Shown one piece after another: positions 1 through 8,999 of a stretch of 64,000 nt of DNA. Location: the NCBI RefSeq assembly GCF_000258175.1, contig NZ_JH636049.1, positions 1,584,982 to 1,648,981 of the forward strand, in the 5' to 3' direction. Position 1 is the first letter of the stretch. Every line of letters starts with the position of its first letter. The DNA is from Saccharomonospora xinjiangensis XJ-54 (GTDB taxonomy: Bacteria > Actinomycetota > Actinomycetes > Mycobacteriales > Pseudonocardiaceae). The position numbers were made by a program, and so were the translations under genes. The notes below the pieces were generated by a model. That model ran no database searches and was not told the origin of the DNA. It worked only from the letters and a program-made list of their open reading frames with translations.

Positions 1-828
1 GAGCCGCCCCGCCGCACGGGCCCCGGACTGCGCTCCACCCTCGGTCTCGCCGACGACGACAGGGTGGTGCTGTGGGCAGGCGGCGTCTACAGCTGGTTCG
101 ACCCGCTGACCCTCGTGCGTGCCTTCGGAACACTCCGCGAGGAGCACCCCGACGCGCGGCTGGTCTTCCTCGGCATGAAACACCCGAACCCCGAGGTCGG
201 CGAGATGGACATCGCCGAGCGCACGCGGAGGCTGTCCGAGGAACTCGGGCTCACCGGCAAGCACGTGTTCTTCAACGAGCAGTGGGTTCCCTACGACGAG
301 CGGCAGAACTGGCTGCTCGACGCCGACTGCGGGGTCACAACCCACTACGAGCACGTCGAGACGATGTTCGCGTTCCGCACCAGGGTGCTCGACTACCTGT
401 GGACGGGCCTTCCCATCGTCACCACCGACGGCGACGCGCTCGCCGACCTCGTGCGCGAGGAACGACTCGGCGTGGTCGTGCCCGCGCAGGACCACAAGGC
501 ACTGGCCGAGGCGCTGGAGCGTTGCCTCTACGACACCGAGTTCGCCGCCGCCTGTCGCGACCGCATGGTGGCCGTGGCGGAACGGTTCACGTGGCCCAAC
601 GTGCTTCGCCCGCTCGTGGAGTTCTGCCGCGACCCCCACCCCGCCGCGGACCGCCTTCCCGGCGCCGGTCACCTCGCACCCGCACCGCCGCTGGGGAGAA
701 TCGAATCGGTGCGCCGCGACCTCGACCTCATCAGGACCTACCTCGCCGACGGCGGGCCTGCGGAACTCGCCCGCCGTGTCGCGGGCCGGGTGAGGAAGCT
801 GGCTCTGCGGGGAGCACGCCGTGGCTAG
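1..828 (+). CDS. GT4-family glycosyltransferase, C-terminal part (5' end outside window)
   Basis: The reading frame is open from base 1 to the TAG at 826-828, so the gene starts upstream of the window. The visible 275 residues look like the C-terminal Rossmann half of a GT-B glycosyltransferase: a strand-loop WAGGVYSWFDP, a long sugar-nucleotide-binding stretch, and the late motif TGLPIVTTDGDAL typical of the nucleotide-binding E/D-x7-E region of GT4 enzymes. The tail from about residue 215 is basic and helical. It overlaps the next glycosyltransferase by 8 bp (GTGGCTAG), so the two are translationally coupled. Donor and acceptor cannot be told from sequence; the neighbouring dTDP-rhamnose genes suggest a role in a cell-surface polysaccharide (inference). 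Confidence 0.8.
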   Translation, partial: EPPRRTGPGLRSTLGLADDDRVVLWAGGVYSWFDPLTLVRAFGTLREEHPDARLVFLGMKHPNPEVGEMDIAERTRRLSEELGLTGKHVFFNEQWVPYDERQNWLLDADCGVTTHYEHVETMFAFRTRVLDYLWTGLPIVTTDGDALADLVREERLGVVVPAQDHKALAEALERCLYDTEFAAACRDRMVAVAERFTWPNVLRPLVEFCRDPHPAADRLPGAGHLAPAPPLGRIESVRRDLDLIRTYLADGGPAELARRVAGRVRKLALRGARRG

Positions 829-1906
829 GCAGCGGCTTCGGGTGCTGCTCGACGGCACCCCGCTGCTCGGCCACCGCACCGGAATCGGGCGCTACACGGC
901 CTCGCTGTCCGAGGCGCTCGCCTCCACGTCCGATGTGGACACCCGCGCCGTCGCCTTCACTCTGCGGGGCTGGCGCGGGCTTCGTTCGGTACTGCCGCAC
1001 GGCGTCAAGGCGAGGGGCCTGCCCGTCGCGGCGCGGCTGCTGCGAGCGAGCTGGCTCACCTCGAACTTCCCTCCCGTCGAGATGTTCGCCGGACTGGCCG
1101 ACGTGGTGCACGGCACCAACTTCGTGCTGCCGGCCACGCTGCGCGCGGCCCGCGTGCTCACCATCCACGACTTGGCCTTCCTCGACGCCCCTGAGGAACT
1201 CGCGCCGAGCGACCGGCAGCTTCCCATCCTGGTACGCCGGGGTGCCGTGGCCGCCGACGTCATCTGCACGCCGACTGCCGCTGTCGCGGACTCGGTCGCC
1301 GAACGCCTCGGCATCGACCGGGAAAAGATCGAGGTCACCCCGCTCGGGGTGGACGCGGGCTGGTTCACCGGAAGGCCACCCACCCCGCAGAAACGCAGGC
1401 AGCTCGGGCTCGACGGCGAATACCTCCTCTTCGCGGGAGCCGCGGGACCGCGCAAGGGACTCGACTGGCTCCTTCGAGCCCACGAGGCGGCCCCCGACCT
1501 CCCACCGCTCGTGTTCGCGGGCCCCGGCCGCTTCCCACACACCTCGCGCACGACACACATCGGATACCTGTCCGATGTGGACTTGCAGCGCGTCGTCGCG
1601 GGCGCGTCGGCGCTCGTGCTGCCTTCACGGGACGAGGGTTTCGGGCTTCCCGTCCTCGAAGCGATGGCGTGCGACGTGCCCGTCGTGTGCACCGACGTCC
1701 CGACCTTGCGCGAGGTATCGGGCGGACTCGCCAACCTCGTGCCCTACGGCGAGGTGGACGCGCTTACCGAAGCCCTGCGGAAGGCCGTCGCGGAGCCCCA
1801 CGTCGCCTCGGCTTCGGCGATCCGCAGAGCACACGCGGCGGCATTCACCTGGCGCCGGTGCGCGGAAACGACATTGGCGGCCTACCGCAGGGCCGTGGAG
1901 TCCTGA
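821..1906 (+). CDS. GT4-family glycosyltransferase
   Basis: A complete 361-residue GT-B enzyme. The N-terminus carries the acceptor-side motif GIGRYT (about residues 21-26) common in GT4 mannosyl/rhamnosyl transferases; the donor half has FAGAAGPRKGLDWL (about 207-220) and the conserved SRDEGFGLPVLEAMAC segment (about 268-283) that holds the catalytic E-x7-E glutamates. GTG start overlaps the stop of the upstream glycosyltransferase. Its 3' end overlaps the convergent rfbD by 25 bp, leaving no room for a separate terminator. Probably builds an envelope polysaccharide with the upstream enzyme; the sugar is unknown. Confidence 0.88.
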   Translation: MARQRLRVLLDGTPLLGHRTGIGRYTASLSEALASTSDVDTRAVAFTLRGWRGLRSVLPHGVKARGLPVAARLLRASWLTSNFPPVEMFAGLADVVHGTNFVLPATLRAARVLTIHDLAFLDAPEELAPSDRQLPILVRRGAVAADVICTPTAAVADSVAERLGIDREKIEVTPLGVDAGWFTGRPPTPQKRRQLGLDGEYLLFAGAAGPRKGLDWLLRAHEAAPDLPPLVFAGPGRFPHTSRTTHIGYLSDVDLQRVVAGASALVLPSRDEGFGLPVLEAMACDVPVVCTDVPTLREVSGGLANLVPYGEVDALTEALRKAVAEPHVASASAIRRAHAAAFTWRRCAETTLAAYRRAVES

Positions 1907-2823
1907 GCACGCACGTCGGCGAAGAACGCCGTGAGCGCCTCGCGCCACGGCCGCAGTGGAGTCAGCCCAGCCCCGATCCACGCGTCGTTGGACAGCACCG
2001 AGTACGCGGGGCGAGGGGCGGGCCGGGGGAACTCCTCGGTCGTGCACGGCCGCACCCGCTCCGGGTCGGCGCCGAGTTCGGCGAACACCGCGCGCGCGAG
2101 GCCACACCATGTGGTCTGCCCCGCGTTGGTGCAGTGCAGCACCGTGGCCTCAGGCCCCCGTCCCTCGGCGATCCGTCCCGCGAGCTCCAGCAGGCCGGCC
2201 GCGAGATCGGCCGTGTACGTCGGGCTGCCGACTTGATCGTCCACAACGGACAAATTGTCGCGCTGAGCCTCCAGATTGATCATCGTCTTCACGAAGTTGC
2301 GGCCCGACGTGCCGTACAGCCACGACGTACGCACCACCCACGCGTACGCACCGGACCCCAGGACGGCGTCCTCGCCTGCCGCCTTCGTCCGGCCGTAGGC
2401 GCTGCGCGGCCCCAGCGCGTCACCGGGCTCGTACGGCCGGTCGGCCTCACCGGAGAACACGTAGTCCGTTGACACGTGCACCAGGGGCACGCCACGCGAC
2501 GAACACACGGCGGCGAGCATCCTCGGCCCGTCCGCGTTCACCGCGAACGCCGCCTCCTCGTTGCCCTCCGCGTCGTCCACGGCGGTATAGGCGGCGGCGT
2601 TGATCACCACGGCACGCCTGCCTGCCTGCGCCGCGCCGGTGGCGAGGTCGGCGACCGCCTCCACCACGGCACCGGGCTCGGTGACGTCGAGGTCGGCCGA
2701 ACCCGGCGCGATCACCTCGACACGCTCGCCGAGTGCGTCGGCTGCCGCCACCAGGTCACGGCCGAGCTGTCCGCCGCCTCCCGGCACCAGCACCGCAAGA
2801 CCGGCTCCGTCCGATCGGCTCAT
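1882..2823 (-). CDS. rfbD: dTDP-4-dehydrorhamnose reductase
   Basis: Reduces dTDP-4-dehydro-L-rhamnose to dTDP-L-rhamnose with NAD(P)H, the last step of activated rhamnose synthesis. The 313-residue product has an N-terminal Rossmann motif (GGGGQLGRDL), VINAAAYTAVDDAE (about 74-87), HVSTDYVFSG, and the catalytic YGRTKAAGE segment, all typical of RmlD. I chose the ATG at 2821-2823 because the fingerprint begins about 13 residues later; a longer open frame runs to 2949 but it is Arg-rich and overlaps the rfbB stop region. Lies just downstream of rfbB on the same strand. In M. tuberculosis the corresponding rmlD sits in a comparable place. Confidence 0.93.
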   Translation of the reverse strand: MSRSDGAGLAVLVPGGGGQLGRDLVAAADALGERVEVIAPGSADLDVTEPGAVVEAVADLATGAAQAGRRAVVINAAAYTAVDDAEGNEEAAFAVNADGPRMLAAVCSSRGVPLVHVSTDYVFSGEADRPYEPGDALGPRSAYGRTKAAGEDAVLGSGAYAWVVRTSWLYGTSGRNFVKTMINLEAQRDNLSVVDDQVGSPTYTADLAAGLLELAGRIAEGRGPEATVLHCTNAGQTTWCGLARAVFAELGADPERVRPCTTEEFPRPAPRPAYSVLSNDAWIGAGLTPLRPWREALTAFFADVRAQDSTALR

Positions 2824-2903
2824 CGCCACCCTCCGCCTTCTCTCGGTCGGCCGCTCCCCCTTCGCCGACTCACCTTCGTCTCGCGGCCACCGGCGAGTCC
2901 GGC

Positions 2904-3896
2904 TCACCGCGCGGCCAGTGCGGCGCGTTCCTTGAGCGGCTCCCACCACTGCCGGTTCTCCGCGTACCAGCGCACAGTGTCGGCGAGACCCGCCTTGAAG
3001 TCCACCTCCGGGCGGTATCCGAGTTCGCGGCTGATCTTCGTGATGTCCACCGAGTAGCGGCGGTCGTGCCCTAACCGGTCCTCGACCCGCTCCACCATCT
3101 CCCAGCCGACACCGACGGCGGCGAGCAGCCGCTCCGTGAGCTCCCTGTTGGTCAGCTCCGTGCCGCCGCCGATGTTGTAGATCTCCCCAGGACGCCCGCC
3201 GTCGGCCACGAGCTGGATACCCCGGCAGTGATCGTCCACATGCAGCCAGTCACGGACGTTGAGCCCGTCGCCGTACAGCGGAACCGGCTTGCCGTCGAGC
3301 AAGTTGGTGACGAACAGCGGGATGACCTTCTCGGGAAACTGGTACGGACCGTAGTTGTTCGAGCACCGGGTGATACACACCGGCAGGCCGTATGTGCGGT
3401 GGAACGAACGCGCGACGAGATCCGACGACGCCTTGGAAGCCGAATACGGCGAATTGGGCTCCAGCACGTGATCCTCGGCCCACGAACCCTGCTCGATCGA
3501 CCCATACACCTCGTCGGTCGAGACGTGCACGAACCTGCCGACGCCCGCGTCCAGCGCCGCCTGCAACAGATTCTGGGTGCCGAGGACGTTGGTGAGCACG
3601 AAGTCCGACGCCCCGAGAATCGATCGGTCCACATGCGACTCAGCGGCGAAGTGCACCACGAGGTCAACACCGGCCATGACCTCGCCCACCACGGCTGGAT
3701 CACAGATGTCACCCCTGACGAACCGCAGCCGCGGACTGTCGGCGACGGGATCGAGATTGGCCCGGTTACCCGCGTACGTCAGCTTGTCGAGGACGACGAT
3801 CTCGGCGTCGCGCACTGAGGCGTACTCGCCGGAGATGGCCTGCCTCACGTAGTGCGACCCGATGAAACCCGCACCACCTGTGACCAGTACTCGCAT
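2904..3896 (-). CDS. rfbB: dTDP-glucose 4,6-dehydratase
   Basis: Converts dTDP-glucose to dTDP-4-dehydro-6-deoxyglucose, the second step of dTDP-rhamnose synthesis. 330 residues; extended SDR fold with GGAGFIGSHY at the N-terminus, HFAAESHVDRS, HVSTDEVYGS, the catalytic YSASKA and RCSNNYGPYQFPEK motifs, all characteristic of RmlB. The start at 3894-3896 puts the nucleotide-binding motif at residue 6 as in the family; the open frame extends further upstream but without family sequence. Forms an operon with rfbD. rfbA and rfbC are not present in the window. The 157 bp to the divergent LCP gene must hold promoters for both. Confidence 0.94.
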   Translation of the reverse strand: MRVLVTGGAGFIGSHYVRQAISGEYASVRDAEIVVLDKLTYAGNRANLDPVADSPRLRFVRGDICDPAVVGEVMAGVDLVVHFAAESHVDRSILGASDFVLTNVLGTQNLLQAALDAGVGRFVHVSTDEVYGSIEQGSWAEDHVLEPNSPYSASKASSDLVARSFHRTYGLPVCITRCSNNYGPYQFPEKVIPLFVTNLLDGKPVPLYGDGLNVRDWLHVDDHCRGIQLVADGGRPGEIYNIGGGTELTNRELTERLLAAVGVGWEMVERVEDRLGHDRRYSVDITKISRELGYRPEVDFKAGLADTVRWYAENRQWWEPLKERAALAAR

Positions 3897-4053
3897 CGTG
3901 TCCTCCCGCGACGTGCTCCGCCTCGCAGTCTGCCACGCGCGGAGAGCGCGGCCGAACACAACGTCGAGGCAACGTTTTCGATCTCGGCGGCGTCTTGGTG
4001 TGCGAGGCGCCAGTACTCTGTGCGCCGGACGACATCACTGGGAGGAGCAGCAC

Positions 4054-5628
4054 GTGACCGACGGTGCGCGGGAGCGGGTGGAAGCACCGGTGGCACGCAG
4101 GTCCCGGCTCGGCACCTTTGGCCTCGCGGGCGGCAGGGTGTTCGTGTCGCTGCTCTCCGTGGCGGTGCTCGTACTCACCTTCTACGGGTGGCAGACCCTG
4201 ACGTCGGCTCAAAACGATCTGACCACCACCGACCTCTTCGGTGACAAGGGCGACGACATCGAACCCCTCGACGGCGCCATCGACATCCTTCTCGTCGGCA
4301 TCGACAGCCGCACCGACGCGAAGGGCAACCCGCTTCCCGACGAGGTGCTCGCCAAGCTGCACGCGGGTGTCGAGAAGGGTGACCGGCAGACCGACACGAT
4401 GATCCTCGTCCACATCCCGCAGGACGGCACGAGCGCGACAGCCATCTCGTTCCCGCGCGACTCGTGGGTCGAGATCGCGGGCGGCTACGGCAGCAACCGG
4501 ATCAACAGCGCGTTCGCCTTCGCCTACAACGAGACCATGAACTCGCTGACCGCACAGGGCGAGACGGACGAGACCGCCGTACAGGAGCAGGCCAAGGTCG
4601 CGGGCCGCAAGAATCTCATCGCCACCATCGAGAACCTGCTCGGAAGGCCGGGCATGATCGACAGGTACGCCGAGGTGAACCTGGCGAGCTTCTACGAGAT
4701 CACCAAGGCCGTCGGCGGCATCGAGGTGTGCCTGAAGGAGCCTGCCAAGGAGGAGAAGTCCGGCATCGACCTTCCCGCGGGGGTGCAGACCGTCGAAGGT
4801 GTGCAGGCGCTCGCGTTCGTGCGTCAGCGGCACGGTCTGCCCGGCGGTGACTTCGATCGCATCCAGCGGCAACAGGCGTTCATGTCGGGCCTCGCCCGCA
4901 AGATGCTGTCCGGCGACATCCTGCTGAACCCGGCTCGGCTCGCCGACGTCATCGAGGCCGTGCAGAAGTCGGTCGTGCTCTCCGAGGGCTGGGACCTGCT
5001 GGAGTTCGCCAACCAGATGCGCGGGCTCTCCGGCGGGAACATCGAGTTCCACACCATTCCCGTCGTCGGTGACGCCAGGATCAACGGCGCCGCCGTCCTC
5101 CAGGTCGATCCGGTCGAGATCCAGGCATTCATCGATGAGCTCATACCCGAGGAGACCGAGGGCGATCCCCGGATGGACCCGCCTGCGGGCAAGGTGGACG
5201 GCGCCGAGACCTACGCCGTTGACATCTACAACGGAACCGGCGACGCCGCTGTGGGCGATGCCGCCCGATCTCTGCTGACAGGCAAAGGCTTCGGCGGCGA
5301 CAGCCACGCGCCGATGGACCCCATCAGCTCCACCGTCGTCTATCACGCCCTGGGCGAGCAGGCGGGAGGCGAACTGCTGCGCACGGCGCTCGGCGGCGAC
5401 TTCCCTGTGGAGGTTGACCCGGAGTTGCCCCCGGGAACGCTCGCCGTCCACCTCGGCTCCGACTTCACCATGCCGGCCAAGAGCCAGGTCATGGCCGATC
5501 CGGGCCAGGTGGAACGCCTGATCGGCACTGGCCATGCGGCGGTGCGGCAGGACGGTGGCGAGAACACCGAGACGGAGTCGTCCGAGGACGAGCCGATCAC
5601 GGCAGGTGGAGTGCCCTGCGTGAACTAA
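4054..5628 (+). CDS. LytR-CpsA-Psr (LCP) family glycopolymer ligase with LytR C-terminal domain
   Basis: LCP enzymes transfer lipid-linked glycopolymers (arabinogalactan in mycolata relatives) to peptidoglycan on the outer face of the membrane. The 524-residue product has a short basic N-terminus, one TM helix (about 24-44), the LCP core with DILLVGIDSR, ISFPRDSW, RYAEVNLASF and FVRQRHGLPGGDFDR (conserved Asp/Arg residues that bind the pyrophosphate), and a LytR_C domain at about 385-470 (VDIYNGTG). GTG start at 4054 follows GGAGGAG at 4041-4047. The last residues VPCVN are shared with the next LCP gene. Divergent from rfbB, which fits a joint role in rhamnose-containing wall polymers (inference). 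Confidence 0.9.
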   Translation: MTDGARERVEAPVARRSRLGTFGLAGGRVFVSLLSVAVLVLTFYGWQTLTSAQNDLTTTDLFGDKGDDIEPLDGAIDILLVGIDSRTDAKGNPLPDEVLAKLHAGVEKGDRQTDTMILVHIPQDGTSATAISFPRDSWVEIAGGYGSNRINSAFAFAYNETMNSLTAQGETDETAVQEQAKVAGRKNLIATIENLLGRPGMIDRYAEVNLASFYEITKAVGGIEVCLKEPAKEEKSGIDLPAGVQTVEGVQALAFVRQRHGLPGGDFDRIQRQQAFMSGLARKMLSGDILLNPARLADVIEAVQKSVVLSEGWDLLEFANQMRGLSGGNIEFHTIPVVGDARINGAAVLQVDPVEIQAFIDELIPEETEGDPRMDPPAGKVDGAETYAVDIYNGTGDAAVGDAARSLLTGKGFGGDSHAPMDPISSTVVYHALGEQAGGELLRTALGGDFPVEVDPELPPGTLAVHLGSDFTMPAKSQVMADPGQVERLIGTGHAAVRQDGGENTETESSEDEPITAGGVPCVN

Positions 5629-5671
5629 GCTGATCCGCTGGCAAGCAGCAGGCGGGTGGAGGGGAGCCACC

Positions 5672-7201
5672 GTGAACGAGGGTGAAGCGCGTCCCGCCGA
5701 CGAGGCGGACGCCGCCGAGGGGGACTCCGAGTGCCGGGACCGGCAGCGGGACGACGACGCGGAGCGCGGCACGGAGAACACGGAACGCGAAGCGGACGAC
5801 GACGCGGAGCGTGGCACGGACGAATCCGCCGGGCCGAGACCGGGCGACGACGTCGAAGACGGCACGGACGAATCCACCGGAACGCGCACGTGCCAGGAGA
5901 ACGAACAGGAGAGCGGCGAGAACGGCGCCGGGCCAGAGGCCGAGGCGGCAGCGTCGGCGGCTCGGAAGACGGTCCGGCAGCCAGCTCGGCAGACGGCTCT
6001 GCAGACGGCATCGTCAGGGCGTGCGCGAAGGACGGCCAGGGCTGTCATGAGGTCGGCGATCGCGCTGCTGTCGGTGGCTTCGCTCGGCATCACCGGCTAC
6101 GCCTACTCGGCGCTCGACGCGCTCCAGGACAACGTCACCACAACCGACGCCCTGCGCCTGAACGACGTCATCGACGCCTCCGACGAGGAACCACCTCCGC
6201 CCGAGGACGACGGCGCCACCGACATCCTCCTCGTCGGCACCGACTCCCGCACCGACATGGAGGGAAACCCGCTTCCCGCCGACGTGCTGAGGCAGTTGCG
6301 CACCGAGAGCAATCCCGGCATCAGCACCGACACCCTGATCGTGCTGCGCATCCCGCACGACGGGTCGTCCCCGACGGGTATCTCCATTCCCCGCGACACC
6401 TGGGTCTCGGTTTCCGGCGGCGACCACGCGAAGATCAACTCGGTGTACGGCTCGGCGAAGTACGAGGCCGAGCGCGCACTGCGGGCCGACGGTGTGACGG
6501 AACGGTCGAAGCTGGCACGCGAGTCGGACCAGGCGGGGCGCAGCGCGCTGGTCCGCACGGTCCAGAGGTTCACCCAGGTCAGGATCGACCACTACGCGGA
6601 AGTGAACCTGCTGGGTTTCTACCTGCTCACCGAGGCGCTCGGCGGCGTGAAGGTGTGTCTGAACAACGCCACGTCCGACCCAGACTCCGGAGCGAACTTC
6701 GCGGCTGGGGTGCAGACCGTCTCCGGTGGCGAAGCGCTGTCGTTCGTGCGGCAGCGCAAGAACCTGCCGAGGGGCGACCTCGACCGCATCCAGCGGCAGC
6801 AGGCGTTTCTCGCCTCGGCGCTGAACAAGGTGCTCTCGGCTGGCACGCTCACCGACACGGAGCGGATGGAGAAGCTCTCCGACACCCTGCGCAAGTCCCT
6901 GGTGCTCGACTCCGAACTGGACCTGCTGGACTTCGCGCAGCAGACCAGCGGTATCGCCTCGGGCGAGTTCTCGTTCGTCACCATCCCGGTCGTGGACATC
7001 GCGGCATGGAGCCCTGACGGGAAGCAGAGCATCGTGGCCGTCGATCTTGACAAGGTCCGGAAATTCGTGGCGGACGCCGTCCCCCGTGACGAACCGCAGG
7101 AGGAACAGCCATCCGGCGGCGGTTCGGCCCCACCTGCAGCGCGAGGCCCCCAGACCGGAGCCGAGGAGATCACAGCCGACGACGTGCCGTGTGTGAACTA
7201 G
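5672..7201 (+). CDS. LCP family glycopolymer ligase with long acidic cytoplasmic tail
   Basis: A second LCP protein, 509 residues. Residues 1 to about 105 are a low-complexity tail rich in Glu, Asp, Thr and Gly with repeated E-R-G-T-E / D-D-D-A-E-R-G-T blocks; a single TM helix follows at about 127-147, and the LCP core (TDILLVGTDSR, SIPRDTW, HYAEVNLLGF, FVRQRKNLPRGDLDR) occupies about 170-390. There is no LytR_C domain, unlike the first copy, but the C-terminal VPCVN is the same. GTG start at 5672 follows GGAGGGGAG. Only 43 bp separate it from the upstream LCP gene, so an operon and an origin by duplication are likely. A 21-bp repeat array begins about 70 bp after its stop. Confidence 0.88.
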   Translation: MNEGEARPADEADAAEGDSECRDRQRDDDAERGTENTEREADDDAERGTDESAGPRPGDDVEDGTDESTGTRTCQENEQESGENGAGPEAEAAASAARKTVRQPARQTALQTASSGRARRTARAVMRSAIALLSVASLGITGYAYSALDALQDNVTTTDALRLNDVIDASDEEPPPPEDDGATDILLVGTDSRTDMEGNPLPADVLRQLRTESNPGISTDTLIVLRIPHDGSSPTGISIPRDTWVSVSGGDHAKINSVYGSAKYEAERALRADGVTERSKLARESDQAGRSALVRTVQRFTQVRIDHYAEVNLLGFYLLTEALGGVKVCLNNATSDPDSGANFAAGVQTVSGGEALSFVRQRKNLPRGDLDRIQRQQAFLASALNKVLSAGTLTDTERMEKLSDTLRKSLVLDSELDLLDFAQQTSGIASGEFSFVTIPVVDIAAWSPDGKQSIVAVDLDKVRKFVADAVPRDEPQEEQPSGGGSAPPAARGPQTGAEEITADDVPCVN

Positions 7202-7269
7202 CCCGCGCACACGAGCCTGCGGTCCCCGCACGAGAGTCCGGCCGGAGTCCGCATCGTTCGACGTCGGCA

Positions 7270-7416
7270 TGTGGGCACGGACTGCGGACACACCCGCGAG
7301 TCGTCCTGCGAGCTCCGAGTGCGGGCACGCGTACGACAAGTGCGGACACGCGTACGGGAAGTGCGGACACGCGTACGGGAAGTGCGGACACGGGTGCAGG
7401 AAGTGCGGACACGCCC
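7270..7416 (+). repeat. 21-bp tandem repeat array 1 (intergenic)
   Basis: Between the LCP stop (7201) and the start of the TIGR03089 gene (7453) lie at least four 21-bp units in tandem at 7324-7344, 7345-7365, 7366-7386 and 7387-7407, with a fifth partial unit and weaker copies upstream from about 7270. The shared core is AAGTGCGGACACGCGTAC with small variations. The same unit, in both orientations, forms arrays at 44955-45153 and 46126-46238. There are no spacers, so this is not CRISPR. The whole 251-bp intergenic gap holds no convincing gene. Confidence 0.85.
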
Positions 7417-7452
7417 GTGGGATGGGGTGGGCGCCGGGGTTAGGTTGGGCTC

Positions 7453-8277
7453 ATGAGCCTTACCGAGCACCTTCTGCGGCCCATGTTGTCGGCGTCGGCG
7501 GGCAAGCCCGCCATCACACACTACGACGACGCCGCAGGCAGCCGGATCGAGCTTTCGGTCGCCACGCTGGCCAACTGGGCCGCCAAGACCGCCAACTGGC
7601 TCGTGGAGGAATTCGACGTCGAGCCCGGTGACAAGGTCGCCGTGAACCTTCCCGCGCACTGGCAGACCGCCGGTGTGCTGCTCGGCGCGTGGTGGTGCGG
7701 CGCACACGTCGTGACCGCTCCCCACGCCGGCCCTGCCACCCACACCGGCGCCGCCACCCACACCGGCGCTGCTTCATCCGACGAAGCCTCCTCCGCCGTC
7801 TCGTCCGAAGCCGCCACCGACATCGCGGTCACGTTCCTCGGCCCCGAGCACGCCGAGATCGCCCAGCGTTCCAGCGCCAACGGCACGGCAGGCGCGACGG
7901 CGGTGGTCGCACTCGACCCGCTCGGCAGGGGCCTCGCCACACCGCCGCCCGGCGGCGCGTTCGACTACCTGTCGGAGGCGCGCACGTGCGGTGACGAGTT
8001 CTCCCCCCTGTTCCCCGTGGACGGCGACACCCCCGCGCTGCTCGGGACGAGCGTGGACGACCTGCTGTCGCGCGCCCGTGAACGCGCCACCGAATTGGGG
8101 ATCGGCGACGGCGACCGCGTGCTGTCAACCCGTGCGTGGACGCTGCCGGACGGCGTCGTGGACGCGCTTCTCGCGCCACTCGCCGCGGGCGCCCACGTCG
8201 TGCAGGTGACGAACGCCGACCCCGCACGCCGGAAAGCCCACCGTGACGCCGAACGCACCACGGTGGACCTTCCCTGA
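7453..8277 (+). CDS. TIGR03089 family protein (truncated acyl-adenylate ligase relative)
   Basis: 274 residues resembling the actinobacterial TIGR03089 family, which looks like the N-terminal part of AMP-dependent acyl-CoA synthetases without the adenylation signature or the C-terminal lid. Visible: an N-terminal helix, WAAKTANWLVEEFDVEPGDKVAVNL-type segment (about 35-60, as in AMP ligases) and LLGAWWCGAHVV. Residues about 88-120 are a Thr/Ala/Ser-rich insert with a short duplicated piece (ATHTGA twice). Start ATG at 7453. The family sits next to LCP genes in mycobacteria (Rv3267-Rv3268), as here. Function unknown. Confidence 0.8.
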   Translation: MSLTEHLLRPMLSASAGKPAITHYDDAAGSRIELSVATLANWAAKTANWLVEEFDVEPGDKVAVNLPAHWQTAGVLLGAWWCGAHVVTAPHAGPATHTGAATHTGAASSDEASSAVSSEAATDIAVTFLGPEHAEIAQRSSANGTAGATAVVALDPLGRGLATPPPGGAFDYLSEARTCGDEFSPLFPVDGDTPALLGTSVDDLLSRARERATELGIGDGDRVLSTRAWTLPDGVVDALLAPLAAGAHVVQVTNADPARRKAHRDAERTTVDLP

Positions 8278-8284
8278 TCGGTCC

Positions 8285-8788
8285 TCAGCGCAGGCGCTTC
8301 TCGAAGAACACCTCGGCGTAGGGCTCGTCGGTGTAGGCGGGAATCTCCTGGTAGCCGTGCGCGCGGTACAGCGCCTGCGCCTCGACGAGGTCGTGGCGGG
8401 TGTTCAACCGGATGGCCGTCGCCCCTCGCACCAGCGCGGCCTGTTCCGCTGCGGCGAGCAGCCGCGCGCCGAGCCCGTGACCGCGCGCCGAGGGCAGCAC
8501 GAACATCCGGCCCAGTTGCAGAACCCCGTCGGAGAGCGGCGCCAAGCCCGCACAGCCGACGGGTTCGCCGTCGAGCCACGCCATGAGAAATGCGCCGTGC
8601 GGCGGATTGAGGGCGTCGCTGGGGTCCTCCGCCATCGCCGTGTCCAATTCGGACTCGGTGGCGGGGCGGCCGTAGTAGCGGCTCGCGACGTCGTCGAAAT
8701 AGGTGCGCAGCAGCGCCGCGGCCTCGGGGGAATCCACAGCGGTCTCGCGGATCTCCACCGTGTCCCGGGCCATGTCGTCGATGGTCAC
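8285..8788 (-). CDS. GNAT family N-acetyltransferase
   Basis: About 167 residues with the GNAT fold: GEPVGCAGLAPL (beta4), LGRMFVLPSARGHGLGARLL (the acetyl-CoA pyrophosphate loop R/Q-x-x-G-x-G/A) and a C-terminal LYRAHGYQEI motif. The substrate is unknown. I chose the GTG at 8786-8788, weakly preceded by AGGGT; ATG at 8771-8773 is an equally possible start, and the longer frame to 8962 has no family-like sequence. Convergent with the TIGR03089 gene (7 bp gap) and divergent from the acyl-CoA ligase. Confidence 0.82.
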   Translation of the reverse strand: MTIDDMARDTVEIRETAVDSPEAAALLRTYFDDVASRYYGRPATESELDTAMAEDPSDALNPPHGAFLMAWLDGEPVGCAGLAPLSDGVLQLGRMFVLPSARGHGLGARLLAAAEQAALVRGATAIRLNTRHDLVEAQALYRAHGYQEIPAYTDEPYAEVFFEKRLR

Positions 8789-8999
8789 AGTGCTCGACCC
8801 TAAAGCCGCTCGCAACCGGTTTACGCCGGGTCCTCCGCCGCGCACGGTTACCGGACGGCGACGTGGGGGTCGGCCGGTCGGCGCACGGTGACGGCTCGCG
8901 CGCACGCCCTCCACATCAGGCATCACGCTGCCCACACTGTGACGTCCGCGCTGCCCGGCCACCTTGTCGCCGAGGGCCGCGACTTCGTACCGTCGAGCA

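Noticed and set aside
72..1934. 620-codon plus frame overlapping both glycosyltransferases
   Set aside because: It is Arg/Pro-rich, out of frame with the two genes that have clear motifs, and typical of third-position GC artefacts.
3766..6093. 775-codon minus frame antisense to the first LCP gene
   Set aside because: It covers rfbB start and LCP genes on the opposite strand and has no family motif; the plus LCP frames have domains and ribosome binding sites.
7270..7416. CRISPR array
   Set aside because: The 21-bp units are in tandem without spacers, and there are no cas genes.
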